DNA of 38,377 bases from a virus, in IMG/VR virus record IMGVR_UViG_3300047472_000153, positions 1-38,377 of that record. One strand, given 5' to 3'. Positions 1 through 7,158 of this stretch are shown here, piece by piece. The position numbers were made by a program, and so were the translations under genes. Each line of letters opens with the position of its first letter. Position 1 is the first letter of the stretch. The notes beneath the pieces are model-generated. The model was not told the DNA's origin, did not search any database, and was given only the letters and a program-made list of their open reading frames with translations.

Positions 1-476
1 CGTGGTAGGCGTTCACGTTTTGCACGTGAACGGCGCCGCGCGTGCGCACACCGGCGCGCAGGTTCACCGCTGCGTGGGTAAAACCAGCTTCGCGTGCAAA
101 GGCCCGGTAAGTGGCATTGCCATCGGTCACTAGCAAGACATCGTGGTCGAGCACGGGCGCGAGATCGCGGTGCAGTTGTTGCTTGGTCACGGGGCCATTG
201 CCAGTCACGAAATCAACGGTTTCACCAGTGCGATCGCGTGCCACCAGAATGCAAACCTGGTCACTGGAGATGCCGCGCCTGGCCGCTTTGCCGCCACGCC
301 GGCGCGCTGGCCGGTCCAGTTGACGCGCACCTTTTTCCGATGCGAGCAGGAAGGTTTCGTCGGCCTCGGCAATGCCGTTCAGGCGTTTGAGCGGCACCTC
401 GCCAAGACCCGTCAAAAAACGATGACGCCAACGAAAACTCGTGGTGCGGTCGATGCCTGCCATGTCGGCGGCCTTG
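1..476 (-). pseudogene. IS1595-family (ISXO2-like) transposase, C-terminal part, interrupted by the prophage
   Basis: Read on the minus strand from 475 down to 1, one frame stays open with no stop and gives about 158 residues typical of an ISXO2-like DDE transposase: a TTSFRWRHRFL segment near the start, then EADETFLLAS with the first catalytic Asp, then DVLLVTDGNATYRAF with the second. The rest, including the third acidic residue, lies beyond the window. The fragment has no start of its own. The missing N-terminal part is at 38251-38377, so one gene was split by the phage. Family assignment is from recalled motif patterns; the split is visible in the sequence. Confidence 0.85.
473..476. repeat. 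Target-site duplication, left copy (CTTG)
   Basis: CTTG directly precedes the phage terminus at 477 and recurs at 38251-38254 directly after the other terminus. Counting it once rejoins the split transposase in frame, as SVRK followed by AADMAGIDRTT. Mu itself makes 5-bp duplications. Here only 4 bp match exactly, so a 5-bp duplication with one changed base cannot be excluded. Confidence 0.65.
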
Positions 477-526
477 TGTAAAGCGCCGCGACATTTGGCA
501 CGAAGTTACATGACATTTGGCACAAG
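477..526. repeat. Phage left terminus with two inward transposase-type sites
   Basis: The terminus reads TGTAAAGCGC, and the motif ACATTTGGCAC follows at 491-501 and again at 513-523, 22 bp apart. The inner edge of the first motif lies 25 bp from the end, the same as GTGCCATATCT at the opposite terminus. The two 25-bp ends agree at about 18 positions. Repeated end sites are the expected binding sites of a Tn552/TnsB/MuA-class transposase. Binding itself is inferred. Confidence 0.75.
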
Positions 527-558
527 AATTTAGCTTGATTTGACCCTAATAGTGCTAA

Positions 559-575
559 ACGCCTCTCTGCGGCGT
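559..575 (-). terminator. Weak hairpin after the terminal accessory gene
   Basis: On the minus strand ACGCC, a 7-base loop and GGCGT form a 5-bp stem about 20 bases after the stop of the gene at 595-1155, followed only by TTTAG. It is a possible weak terminator between the last phage gene and the terminus. The region 477-594 otherwise holds only the end sites. Confidence 0.3.
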
Positions 576-594
576 CCTGTTAGTGGTCAAGGTG

Positions 595-1155
595 CTACAA
601 ACCCTTTGATGGCACTTCCACGCGCAGTACGGTCGAGGCCGTTACGAAGTCGTGATCGTCCTTCATATCTTTGGTCTTCGTCCCATTCGCCACCTCAACC
701 TGGGCTGTAAGCTCGACTGTTATACCTGCTGGCAATATAAGGATGCATGTATTGTCGAACTCAGCGCTAGGGAGTAACTGCACGTCTTGCTCCAGAAAAT
801 CAACGCTTGCAAGTAGAACACCATCGCCTTCACGAACTACCGATCCGGTCTTCAAACCATCGGGCACCTCTCGCGCATCAAGCCTGAAGGTATCCCGCCC
901 CTTCTGCAGGTCATTGGTCACGAGACGGGGATTCTTAGCCCGCACATGTACAACGACGATGCGTTGCCCTTCTTTGTATGGCAAGACGTCAGCCTGAACC
1001 GACAGATTAGTCATCCAATCTTGCGCGCCGCCTATTTGGAATTGAAAACCAGCCCAAATGCCCCCGGCTATTAAGGCAATTATCGATAGAATTTTGTATA
1101 TCAAGTCAACGATATCGGCCGCGGTTTTTTTAACCGCCTTGGCTTGTGGTTTCAT
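595..1155 (-). CDS. Membrane-anchored accessory protein at the phage terminus
   Basis: This 186-residue protein has one hydrophobic segment near residues 18-38 (IYKILSIIALIAGGIWAGF) after a Lys-rich start, then a soluble beta-rich domain with no recognised motif. The layout suggests a single-pass protein with a small exposed domain. The start is the ATG at 1155, which lacks a clear Shine-Dalgarno sequence and is preceded five bases upstream by a perfect hairpin. A good sigma70-type promoter lies at 1183-1211. Its position at the extreme end, after the methyltransferase and with its own promoter, is what one expects of a lysogenic-conversion gene (moron), for example one altering the cell envelope or excluding other phages. 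That role is inference, and I do not recognise the family. Confidence 0.75.
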   Translation of the reverse strand: MKPQAKAVKKTAADIVDLIYKILSIIALIAGGIWAGFQFQIGGAQDWMTNLSVQADVLPYKEGQRIVVVHVRAKNPRLVTNDLQKGRDTFRLDAREVPDGLKTGSVVREGDGVLLASVDFLEQDVQLLPSAEFDNTCILILPAGITVELTAQVEVANGTKTKDMKDDHDFVTASTVLRVEVPSKGL

Positions 1156-1160
1156 AATTA

Positions 1161-1183
1161 TTGCCCGGGTTTTAACCGGGCAA
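1161..1183 (-). promoter_or_regulatory. Perfect hairpin just upstream of the accessory gene start
   Basis: TTGCCCGG and CCGGGCAA form an 8-bp stem with a 7-base loop, ending five bases before the ATG at 1155. It sits where a ribosome site would be and overlaps the predicted start of transcription, so it may control translation or be an operator. It has no U-run on the minus strand, which argues against a terminator. Confidence 0.45.
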
Positions 1184-1211
1184 GAATACTTAGCTATTGC
1201 AAGAATGTCTA
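1183..1211 (-). promoter_or_regulatory. Sigma70-type promoter for the accessory gene
   Basis: On the minus strand, TAGACA at 1211-1206 is followed after 17 bases by TATTCT at 1188-1183. This is 5 of 6 and 4 of 6 consensus bases with ideal spacing. Predicted +1 is near 1176, about 20 bases before the ATG at 1155. It would allow expression from the prophage independent of the late operon. Confidence 0.55.
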
Positions 1212-1245
1212 GTACACGTTTTCCGTAAAGCTACAATATTCAACT

Positions 1246-2034
1246 CTAAAATAGCCCTACCGGGTCCGACTCCTTATCCCAACTGTAGATGATCAGTTCA
1301 CGACGATCCACGCCCTTTCCGCCACCCCCGACGTTGTACTGTATGTCGGTCGTATCCATCTGAAAAGCCGCAAAGACCTGGCGAATGTCAGGATGATCGT
1401 TGAGACTCAAGACCGCCTTGCCCTTGATCCGTCCCATGATTTCGGCCATACGCTGGTACTGAGCAAACTCGAAATCTACGCCATATCCGACGGTCTGCCA
1501 GTAAGGTGGATCGAGGTAGAACAGCGTGTGCGGTCGGTCATACCGTTCCATGCACGCGTACCAGTCGAGGTTCTCGATATAGGCGTTAGTCAGCCGTAAA
1601 TGCGCTGCTGACAGATTCTCTTCTATCCTGAGCAGATTGATAGGCGGCGCTGTCGTCGCCGTTCCCCAAGTCTGCCCATCGACCTTGCCGCCGAACGCCT
1701 GCTGCTGAAGATAAAAAAACCGGGCGGCGCGCTGGATGTCGGTCAAGGTTTCTGACCGGGTTTCCTGCAGCCATTTGAAAATCTGCCGGCTCGACAGCGA
1801 CCATTTAAAGTGTCGGACAAACTCTTCCAGATGGTGCTGCACAACTCGATACAGACACACCAGGTCGCCGTTGATATCGTTAATGACTTCGACCTCGGCT
1901 GGTGGCCGCATGAAGTACAGAGCGGCGCCGCCAGCGAACACCTCAACATAGCAGGTGTGAGGTGGAAACTGTGGAATCAGTCGATCAGCCAGGCGGCGTT
2001 TGCCACCGATCCAGGGAATAATTGGCATTGCCAT
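1246..2034 (-). CDS. D12-class DNA N6-adenine methyltransferase
   Basis: The 262-residue protein carries the expected motifs of Dam/D12-class enzymes: an N-terminal IGGKRRLA (residues 9-16), the AdoMet-binding EVFAGGAAL (31-39) and the catalytic DPPY (175-178). It should transfer methyl groups from AdoMet to adenine N6. The likely benefit is protecting phage DNA from host restriction; the target sequence cannot be read from the protein. The start is the ATG at 2034, with AAGG eight bases upstream; a second in-frame ATG follows at residue 3. No cognate endonuclease gene is nearby, so it is an orphan methyltransferase. It lies beyond the tail-fibre genes and is separated from them by a structured element at 2077-2172. 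Confidence 0.92.
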   Translation of the reverse strand: MAMPIIPWIGGKRRLADRLIPQFPPHTCYVEVFAGGAALYFMRPPAEVEVINDINGDLVCLYRVVQHHLEEFVRHFKWSLSSRQIFKWLQETRSETLTDIQRAARFFYLQQQAFGGKVDGQTWGTATTAPPINLLRIEENLSAAHLRLTNAYIENLDWYACMERYDRPHTLFYLDPPYWQTVGYGVDFEFAQYQRMAEIMGRIKGKAVLSLNDHPDIRQVFAAFQMDTTDIQYNVGGGGKGVDRRELIIYSWDKESDPVGLF

Positions 2035-2076
2035 AAGTAAACCTTTTTCTTGCTCTATATGCTAGACTCCTGCCCG

Positions 2077-2172
2077 CCTCCCGGGAGGTACAGGGCCTTG
2101 GCTTGGTTCACTGCTTACTCAGTGGATTGAGGCTTGCCGAGGGTGTTGACGCACACTCGGCAAGCGCCCTGT
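2077..2172 (+). ncRNA. Candidate structured RNA element A (three-way junction)
   Basis: Read on the plus strand, ACAGGGC (2090-2096) pairs with GCCCTGT (2166-2172). They enclose a 7-bp hairpin TTCACTG/CAGTGGA (2107-2126) and a 9-bp hairpin GCTTGCCGA/TCGGCAAGC (2132-2165) that abuts the closing stem. CUUUU follows. A 12-bp palindrome, CCTCCCGGGAGG, precedes at 2077-2088. One stem has a G-U pair that works only on the plus strand. It shares closing and internal motifs with the element at 22041-22131. It may be an antisense RNA, or a processing or termination structure of the late transcript. No strong plus-strand promoter was found. Confidence 0.45.
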
Positions 2173-2182
2173 CTTTTAACGC

Positions 2183-2410
2183 TTAATTCGGGCCATCCGG
2201 CTCTTCGCTCCCACTCGGCGCGACCACCACAGCGGTCCCATTCCATAGACATTCATCGGCCGAGTAGCCATCTGGCAGCTTCGCGTTGAGGACCTGATAC
2301 TGACCTATGACACTGAGCGGCAGTTCTGCTCCATCGCAGGTCAAACAGTCGGCCGACACGTCGACCTTGGTATAGGGGCCATATACGACGGTACCGGTGA
2401 TGACGATCAT
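2183..2410 (-). CDS. Small protein after the tail fibre, unknown function
   Basis: The 75-residue protein begins with MIVITGTVVYGPYTKVD, has a CLTC pair near the middle and an acidic, Pro-rich C-terminus. Its ATG overlaps the stop of the large fibre-like gene (ATGA overlap at 2407-2410), so it is translated with it. Position suggests a tail-tip accessory or fibre-associated protein. I do not recognise the family. It is the last gene of the tail operon before the structured element and the methyltransferase. Confidence 0.75.
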   Translation of the reverse strand: MIVITGTVVYGPYTKVDVSADCLTCDGAELPLSVIGQYQVLNAKLPDGYSADECLWNGTAVVVAPSGSEEPDGPN

Positions 2411-4674
2411 GCGACCCTCACTTTCTGAATAGTTACGGCGGTGTCGGGCGCTTGGTTGAATGCGATCCAAGCCTCGGAGGAATCAATGCCTTTCGCGGCC
2501 AGCGTCATGTCGGCAATCGGCAACATGCCGCCGTTTGCGGTCGAGAGCACCGATTGCCCGCGATTTACGAATGCCGATTTCGAGCCATCCCCGAGCACCG
2601 CCGCCTGGCCAGTCCCGAGGCTGGCAATAGTATTTCTGGCCACTGCGGTGCGGATATCGGTCGTGCTGGCAGCGCCAGGCGCCGTAGCAACCATCGACAA
2701 TGCACCCGTGCGCGATTCAGCAGCGATAGATAGCGCGGCCGAATCGATGGTAAACATCACCGCTTCTTTCGTGCTGTAGGCAGCGACCGACATCAGGCCA
2801 TTTGCGGAGTTTTGGCCGAAGAATGCGACGGTGGGCGCAGCGCCGAACGCGCGGCGGATCGTGGTTCCCTGCAGCGCACCGTTGACGTCCAAAAAGGTTA
2901 AGTCGATCACGAAACGACCCGAAGCATCCGTGCCCGAGATCACCGCCAGAGCGCCCGATGCGCCGCTTTCCCCGCCTACTGGTATCAAGGTCGCCGACGT
3001 GACCGTCGTAAGCGGCGAGAGCGCGACCGGTGCGGAAAACGCAGGCGTCGTCGCGGCCATCGACAGCAGCGTGCCTTTCATCGTGGTGCCGAAGAGCGAG
3101 ACCATGTAGGTTGCTGCAGCAGGACGCGGATTGATCATAGCTGTTTTGACGTTGCTCGCCGCCGTTGCAGGCGTCGTCGTCGTGCCGCCTGCAGTCTGAG
3201 AGGTGCCCGACATCGTGTAGCCCTTTGCCGTTATCAGCGTGGCCGACGAGGTGAGCACAATATAGGTCGATGTTCCATTCGCCGCGATATTGCCGTTCAA
3301 GGTTTCGTTGACGGGAAGGACAGCACAACTGCCGACAGTCGCATTGGCGACGTCGGTGCCGAGAACCGGAGCGCCTCCCGCACAATCGATGGCGATGGTA
3401 TGAAACGCCGTCGTGCCGACCATGTATGCGAGCAGCGATCCACCGACCAGCCCGTCCAGTGACACCAGCCGCGCGGCCGCTGCGGCCAGTGTGGTGGACA
3501 CTGGCGCATCTACGGTAAGCCCGAGGCCATTGGGATGGACCAAAACCGATTGCAGCGCGGTGGAATTTTCCGTCAACGAACAGATAAGAACGCCGAAGGT
3601 GCGCCATCCGTTCGATGCCAAGGCCGCGACCACGTTGCCGTCGGCGCCGGCCGTAGAGAGCCCCGAGCGGATCAACACAGGCGCTCCAAACTGGTGACTT
3701 GTTTCGTCGTACAGAACTGCATGCACCGATGTCCCGTGGACGATGATCAAATTCAAATTTCCGTTGTTCGGGTCGGCCGCGCACGTACGAATAAACGTGC
3801 CGCCCGTGCCGCCGACCGAGGCGGCCAGGACCAGCTGAGCAAACGCGGTCGTGCCAGTCGCCGACACCCCGCGAAGCGCCCAGGCTCCCGCCTCTGTGGG
3901 GTTGTCGAGCAACTCCGATTGTACTTCGCCACCTGCCGGCGCGAAGCCCAGCAGCTTGCCCGTAAAATCTCTGATCGCCAGGTCAAAGTTCTGGCCGATA
4001 CCGGGGATAGAACGAATGATTGGCTGGTTCTCGGCGCCGAGCATCAGTGTCGTCGCATCGGGGAGATAAACTGACAGGCCGGCCTTTGTAGGCGTTACGG
4101 CGATCAGCCGCGCACTCTCAACCGTTAAAACCAAGTCGGACGAAATCGGGCCTATCATCGAACCGCCGACCGGACCGTCAGCGAACGCCGGACCGGAGAG
4201 GCTGACGATGGCAAATGTCAGGACCGCGTCGGTTTCGGGCGGAACCTGTACGCGCTGCAGGTCGATCAACAGATTGGGCGCGCCGCTGACATCGTCGCCG
4301 TCGTACGACAAGACATCGCCATATGCCCATAGTCGTGCATTGTCGGCGCTGGCCACCTTGACGCTATTGCCCTTCACAAAGCTTTTTCCGGCCGGGATTG
4401 TAAACCAGGTCTCACCAAGAATCATCGGCGTGGCCGTACCATCGGTTGCCGCATTGGTGTTGGGCGACATCGCCGCCGATGCCGCGCTTGTAGCGGCCGC
4501 CAGTGCCGACTGCGCTGCATTCGATACCACCGCGACTGTGTCGGCCGCCAGGCTGCCGAGCGCTACGACGGCGTTATAGCCGATGAACTGATATTCCGGT
4601 GGCACGTTGGCGCTCAGGACGACGACGGGGTCGTTCGTGTAGCGGTGGCCGTTGATCGTGAAATCGATAGACAT
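2407..4674 (-). CDS. Large tail fibre or tail-tip protein
   Basis: At 755 residues, it is the last large gene of the tail module, where receptor-binding fibres usually sit. It is very rich in Ala, Gly, Thr, Ser and Val, with regular beta-strand-like stretches. An Ala-rich segment near residues 40-80 (AADTVAVVSNAAQSALAAAT and on) resembles the trimeric linker seen near the base of fibres. An N-terminal segment INGHRYTNDP may form the tail-binding part. No enzymatic motif, collagen repeat or chaperone domain is visible. The start is the ATG at 4674. Receptor binding is inferred from position and composition. Confidence 0.75.
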   Translation of the reverse strand: MSIDFTINGHRYTNDPVVVLSANVPPEYQFIGYNAVVALGSLAADTVAVVSNAAQSALAAATSAASAAMSPNTNAATDGTATPMILGETWFTIPAGKSFVKGNSVKVASADNARLWAYGDVLSYDGDDVSGAPNLLIDLQRVQVPPETDAVLTFAIVSLSGPAFADGPVGGSMIGPISSDLVLTVESARLIAVTPTKAGLSVYLPDATTLMLGAENQPIIRSIPGIGQNFDLAIRDFTGKLLGFAPAGGEVQSELLDNPTEAGAWALRGVSATGTTAFAQLVLAASVGGTGGTFIRTCAADPNNGNLNLIIVHGTSVHAVLYDETSHQFGAPVLIRSGLSTAGADGNVVAALASNGWRTFGVLICSLTENSTALQSVLVHPNGLGLTVDAPVSTTLAAAAARLVSLDGLVGGSLLAYMVGTTAFHTIAIDCAGGAPVLGTDVANATVGSCAVLPVNETLNGNIAANGTSTYIVLTSSATLITAKGYTMSGTSQTAGGTTTTPATAASNVKTAMINPRPAAATYMVSLFGTTMKGTLLSMAATTPAFSAPVALSPLTTVTSATLIPVGGESGASGALAVISGTDASGRFVIDLTFLDVNGALQGTTIRRAFGAAPTVAFFGQNSANGLMSVAAYSTKEAVMFTIDSAALSIAAESRTGALSMVATAPGAASTTDIRTAVARNTIASLGTGQAAVLGDGSKSAFVNRGQSVLSTANGGMLPIADMTLAAKGIDSSEAWIAFNQAPDTAVTIQKVRVA

Positions 4675-4684
4675 ATTGAGCCTT

Positions 4685-5554
4685 TTAAAATGCTTCTTCG
4701 ACAGAAATTGGAAGAGAATTAACGTTGAGCGAGACGCGCACCGGAGGCCCTAAACTACTGGCCGTGCACATGAACGATTGCCGTTGACGGACGGCTTGCT
4801 CCGCATCGGAATCGTGGATATAAAACATCGGCTTGGACACGCCGTAGCGCCGGACCATTTCAAAAAATCCGCTGTACAGCTCGTCGCCGCTGAGCCAGTC
4901 AAATTGAATCTTGGCCGTCCGGTACGACTGCTGGGGCTCGATGAACTGCGGGCCGCCTTTGGCGCGGGTTTTGGTCGACGGATCGGTGTAATACGGTGGG
5001 TTGCTGCCGTATGAAATCGTGTATTTCGCCGTCAGCGCTGGCGCCGCGACGATCTGACCAACATCGATAAAGCCAGCCGGGTTTTTGGTCCAATCGAATT
5101 GAATATCGAGGTAGCGACCGATATAGGCGGTGTCGGCGACATACATCCATGGGATTTTGTAACCGACGGCGTCTTCGGGCGTCAGGCGGCCATCAACCCA
5201 TTCGACCCGCGTTGGATCGAGTGTGCCAAACGGATAAATCACGCCGAAAAATTCCAGCCAGCCGGTGTCGATGACCGCGTCGGTCAAGGCCGCATCGGTG
5301 CAGACGCGAATGCGGGCACGATCAAAGGTGCTGGCGTTATGTAGAGGAATGGCCAGCACCTGTACGTTGCGCAGCGTGCCGAGGTCGATAACCAGGCGGG
5401 AGCCGGCCAGGTCGGTTGCCGGATAGCGGGCCATTTCGGACAATACATCGCCCGACAGCTTGTCCAGGTCGATCCAATTCTGACCGGTGAACAGGGGCGT
5501 TACGAGCGACGTCGGTAACGTCCAGTTGGGAAAGCAAAATTTCGGTGATGCCAT
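4685..5554 (-). CDS. Tail-tip protein
   Basis: The 289-residue protein lies between the 533-residue tip protein and the fibre. It contains beta-rich segments such as ATDLAGSRLVIDLGTLRNVQ and a WLEFFGVIYPFGTL region, resembling the carbohydrate- or protein-binding folds common at siphovirus tail tips. It has no catalytic motif that I can see. The start is the ATG at 5554; an upstream in-frame TTG at 5569 is unlikely because it overlaps the preceding gene's end. The spacing to both neighbours is a few bases, which indicates one operon. Confidence 0.7.
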   Translation of the reverse strand: MASPKFCFPNWTLPTSLVTPLFTGQNWIDLDKLSGDVLSEMARYPATDLAGSRLVIDLGTLRNVQVLAIPLHNASTFDRARIRVCTDAALTDAVIDTGWLEFFGVIYPFGTLDPTRVEWVDGRLTPEDAVGYKIPWMYVADTAYIGRYLDIQFDWTKNPAGFIDVGQIVAAPALTAKYTISYGSNPPYYTDPSTKTRAKGGPQFIEPQQSYRTAKIQFDWLSGDELYSGFFEMVRRYGVSKPMFYIHDSDAEQAVRQRQSFMCTASSLGPPVRVSLNVNSLPISVEEAF

Positions 5555-5556
5555 GA

Positions 5557-7158
5557 TTAACCCCAGCAAGTAATTTCAGTTTTTCGCGTTTGCCGGTCGA
5601 TCATCACGCCGGCAACGCGCATCAGACGTCCGGCGCCGAGGTTCCAGCGAGGTTGCGTGACTCTGACCACCGATCCGGCACGCACCAGGTCAATCTGGTC
5701 GGCCGACAGCCAGAGCGAGATAGTCGGCATGTAACGCGCGGCGCAGTACATGGCAAATTGCGCGCTACAGAACGCCTGCGCCGCCGTTGGGTCGGCGATC
5801 AGGGAAGTCAGCTCTAACGTGATCGCGTTCAGGTAAGCCGCTTGCACTGTGATATCTGTTGCCGACGCGGTGCGATATTGAGAGTTGAGCCAGGCGCGGG
5901 CAGCGAGGCCGGTGCGAGCGCCCGGTGCGGTGACCGGGTCGGTCGCGCTCGATGCGTCGCCGCCCAGGTCGGCATCCGTTTGGGTGGTCCAATTGCGGCC
6001 GTACGACAGATTTAGCAGGTAGGCCGGGGCGACGTTGCCGTTGCCGATAGGGTCTTCGATATCGATGGTATCGGTGCGCAGCGCCGTCAAGTTCGCCACT
6101 GGCAACCCCGTTGGCAAGCTCCATTGCGTCAGACGATACGTGCCGAACTGGTCGCCGTACCAGGCACAGGCCGCGCTGTTTGCCACTTCGGTCAAGGCAT
6201 CGCTGACCTGTGCCTCGTCCAGGGACGCATATTCAACCTCGGCCGGCAGCGCCAGGTCTAGCGCGGCGATGTCGGTTGCAGAAATCGTTTTGATATCTAC
6301 ACCGGCATATGTCAGGATGCGTGCCCAGGTCTGCGCGTGTGTCCGGTCCGCAGCCGCGCCATACGCGGCGTCGCAAGTGAGGCCATGTGTAGCGCTGCTG
6401 CCGGTACGCACATAGGTGCCGTCGGTGGTGTTGGCCAGCACGCGGTACTGGCCAGCGGCCGGCGCCGTGGCCATCATGTCCGCCATCGACGCATACGCGG
6501 CGCCGGCCGTCATCGCCACGCCGCCGTCGCGCACAGCATTGACGTTGACGGGCATCGCACCGCAAGGAATCGACACCTGGTAGACCAGCTTGCTCGTGTT
6601 GCACAATACCGGCGTCATGTTCGAGCAAAGCGCCCACACAATGGGCTTTACCTTGGCGGCCAGGTCATCCAATCCTTCGACGCCGTCGGGCAGCACATTG
6701 GTGCCGGCATATCGCACCGTTTGCAAGGTCTTGCTTTGTGCGGTGGTCAGGTCGGCTGGGTGAAAGGTGATCGATGTGTTATCGAACAGCGGCTGGCCAG
6801 TAATCGTGCCGTTGATGACGGTCACATAGCCGGCCGGGTATGGCGCGCCGCGCTCGCCGATCCGCACCACGATGCTGCGGCCGTCGAACGCGTAGCCGAT
6901 CAGTTTGGCGCCGAGTTCACCGCTGGAATCGTCCAGAACACATTCACCAGGTGTGACGCGGGCGTATTGGCCCGGCGCCGTATAGACGTCGATGCGGCAC
7001 CAGCCCGGGTCAGTCAGAAACGGCCGAAACAGCGCATTGGCCGGCGTCTCGCTTGGCAACGTGCGGTATGCCAGCCCATCACAAAAGCGCAAGACTTCGA
7101 CCTGTCCACTGGCCAAGTGATAACCCGTGATTTCGACAAGTACGATTTGATCGCTCAT
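5557..7158 (-). CDS. Tail-tip / tail hub-like protein after the tape measure
   Basis: The 533-residue protein directly follows the tape measure, with its ATG overlapping the tape-measure stop (7155-7158). In D3112/B3-type and other siphophages this place is held by distal-tail and hub proteins that close the tube and carry the fibres. The first half is beta-rich (MSDQIVLVEITGYHLASG) and the second half ends in a segment on residues such as RQTRKTEITCW. No peptidase or muramidase motif was found. Function is inferred from gene order. Confidence 0.72.
   Translation of the reverse strand: MSDQIVLVEITGYHLASGQVEVLRFCDGLAYRTLPSETPANALFRPFLTDPGWCRIDVYTAPGQYARVTPGECVLDDSSGELGAKLIGYAFDGRSIVVRIGERGAPYPAGYVTVINGTITGQPLFDNTSITFHPADLTTAQSKTLQTVRYAGTNVLPDGVEGLDDLAAKVKPIVWALCSNMTPVLCNTSKLVYQVSIPCGAMPVNVNAVRDGGVAMTAGAAYASMADMMATAPAAGQYRVLANTTDGTYVRTGSSATHGLTCDAAYGAAADRTHAQTWARILTYAGVDIKTISATDIAALDLALPAEVEYASLDEAQVSDALTEVANSAACAWYGDQFGTYRLTQWSLPTGLPVANLTALRTDTIDIEDPIGNGNVAPAYLLNLSYGRNWTTQTDADLGGDASSATDPVTAPGARTGLAARAWLNSQYRTASATDITVQAAYLNAITLELTSLIADPTAAQAFCSAQFAMYCAARYMPTISLWLSADQIDLVRAGSVVRVTQPRWNLGAGRLMRVAGVMIDRQTRKTEITCWG

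Noticed and set aside
595-2034. Restriction-modification pair
   Set aside because: The neighbour of the methyltransferase is a single-pass membrane protein with no nuclease motif.
2090-2172. Possible tRNA (7-bp closing stem, 83 bases)
   Set aside because: There are only two inner arms, no T-arm GTTC pattern and no anticodon loop of seven bases.
2717-3784. 355-residue minus-strand frame in another phase inside the fibre gene
   Set aside because: Arg- and Cys-rich composition and full overlap with the well-supported 755-residue frame mark it as a shadow.
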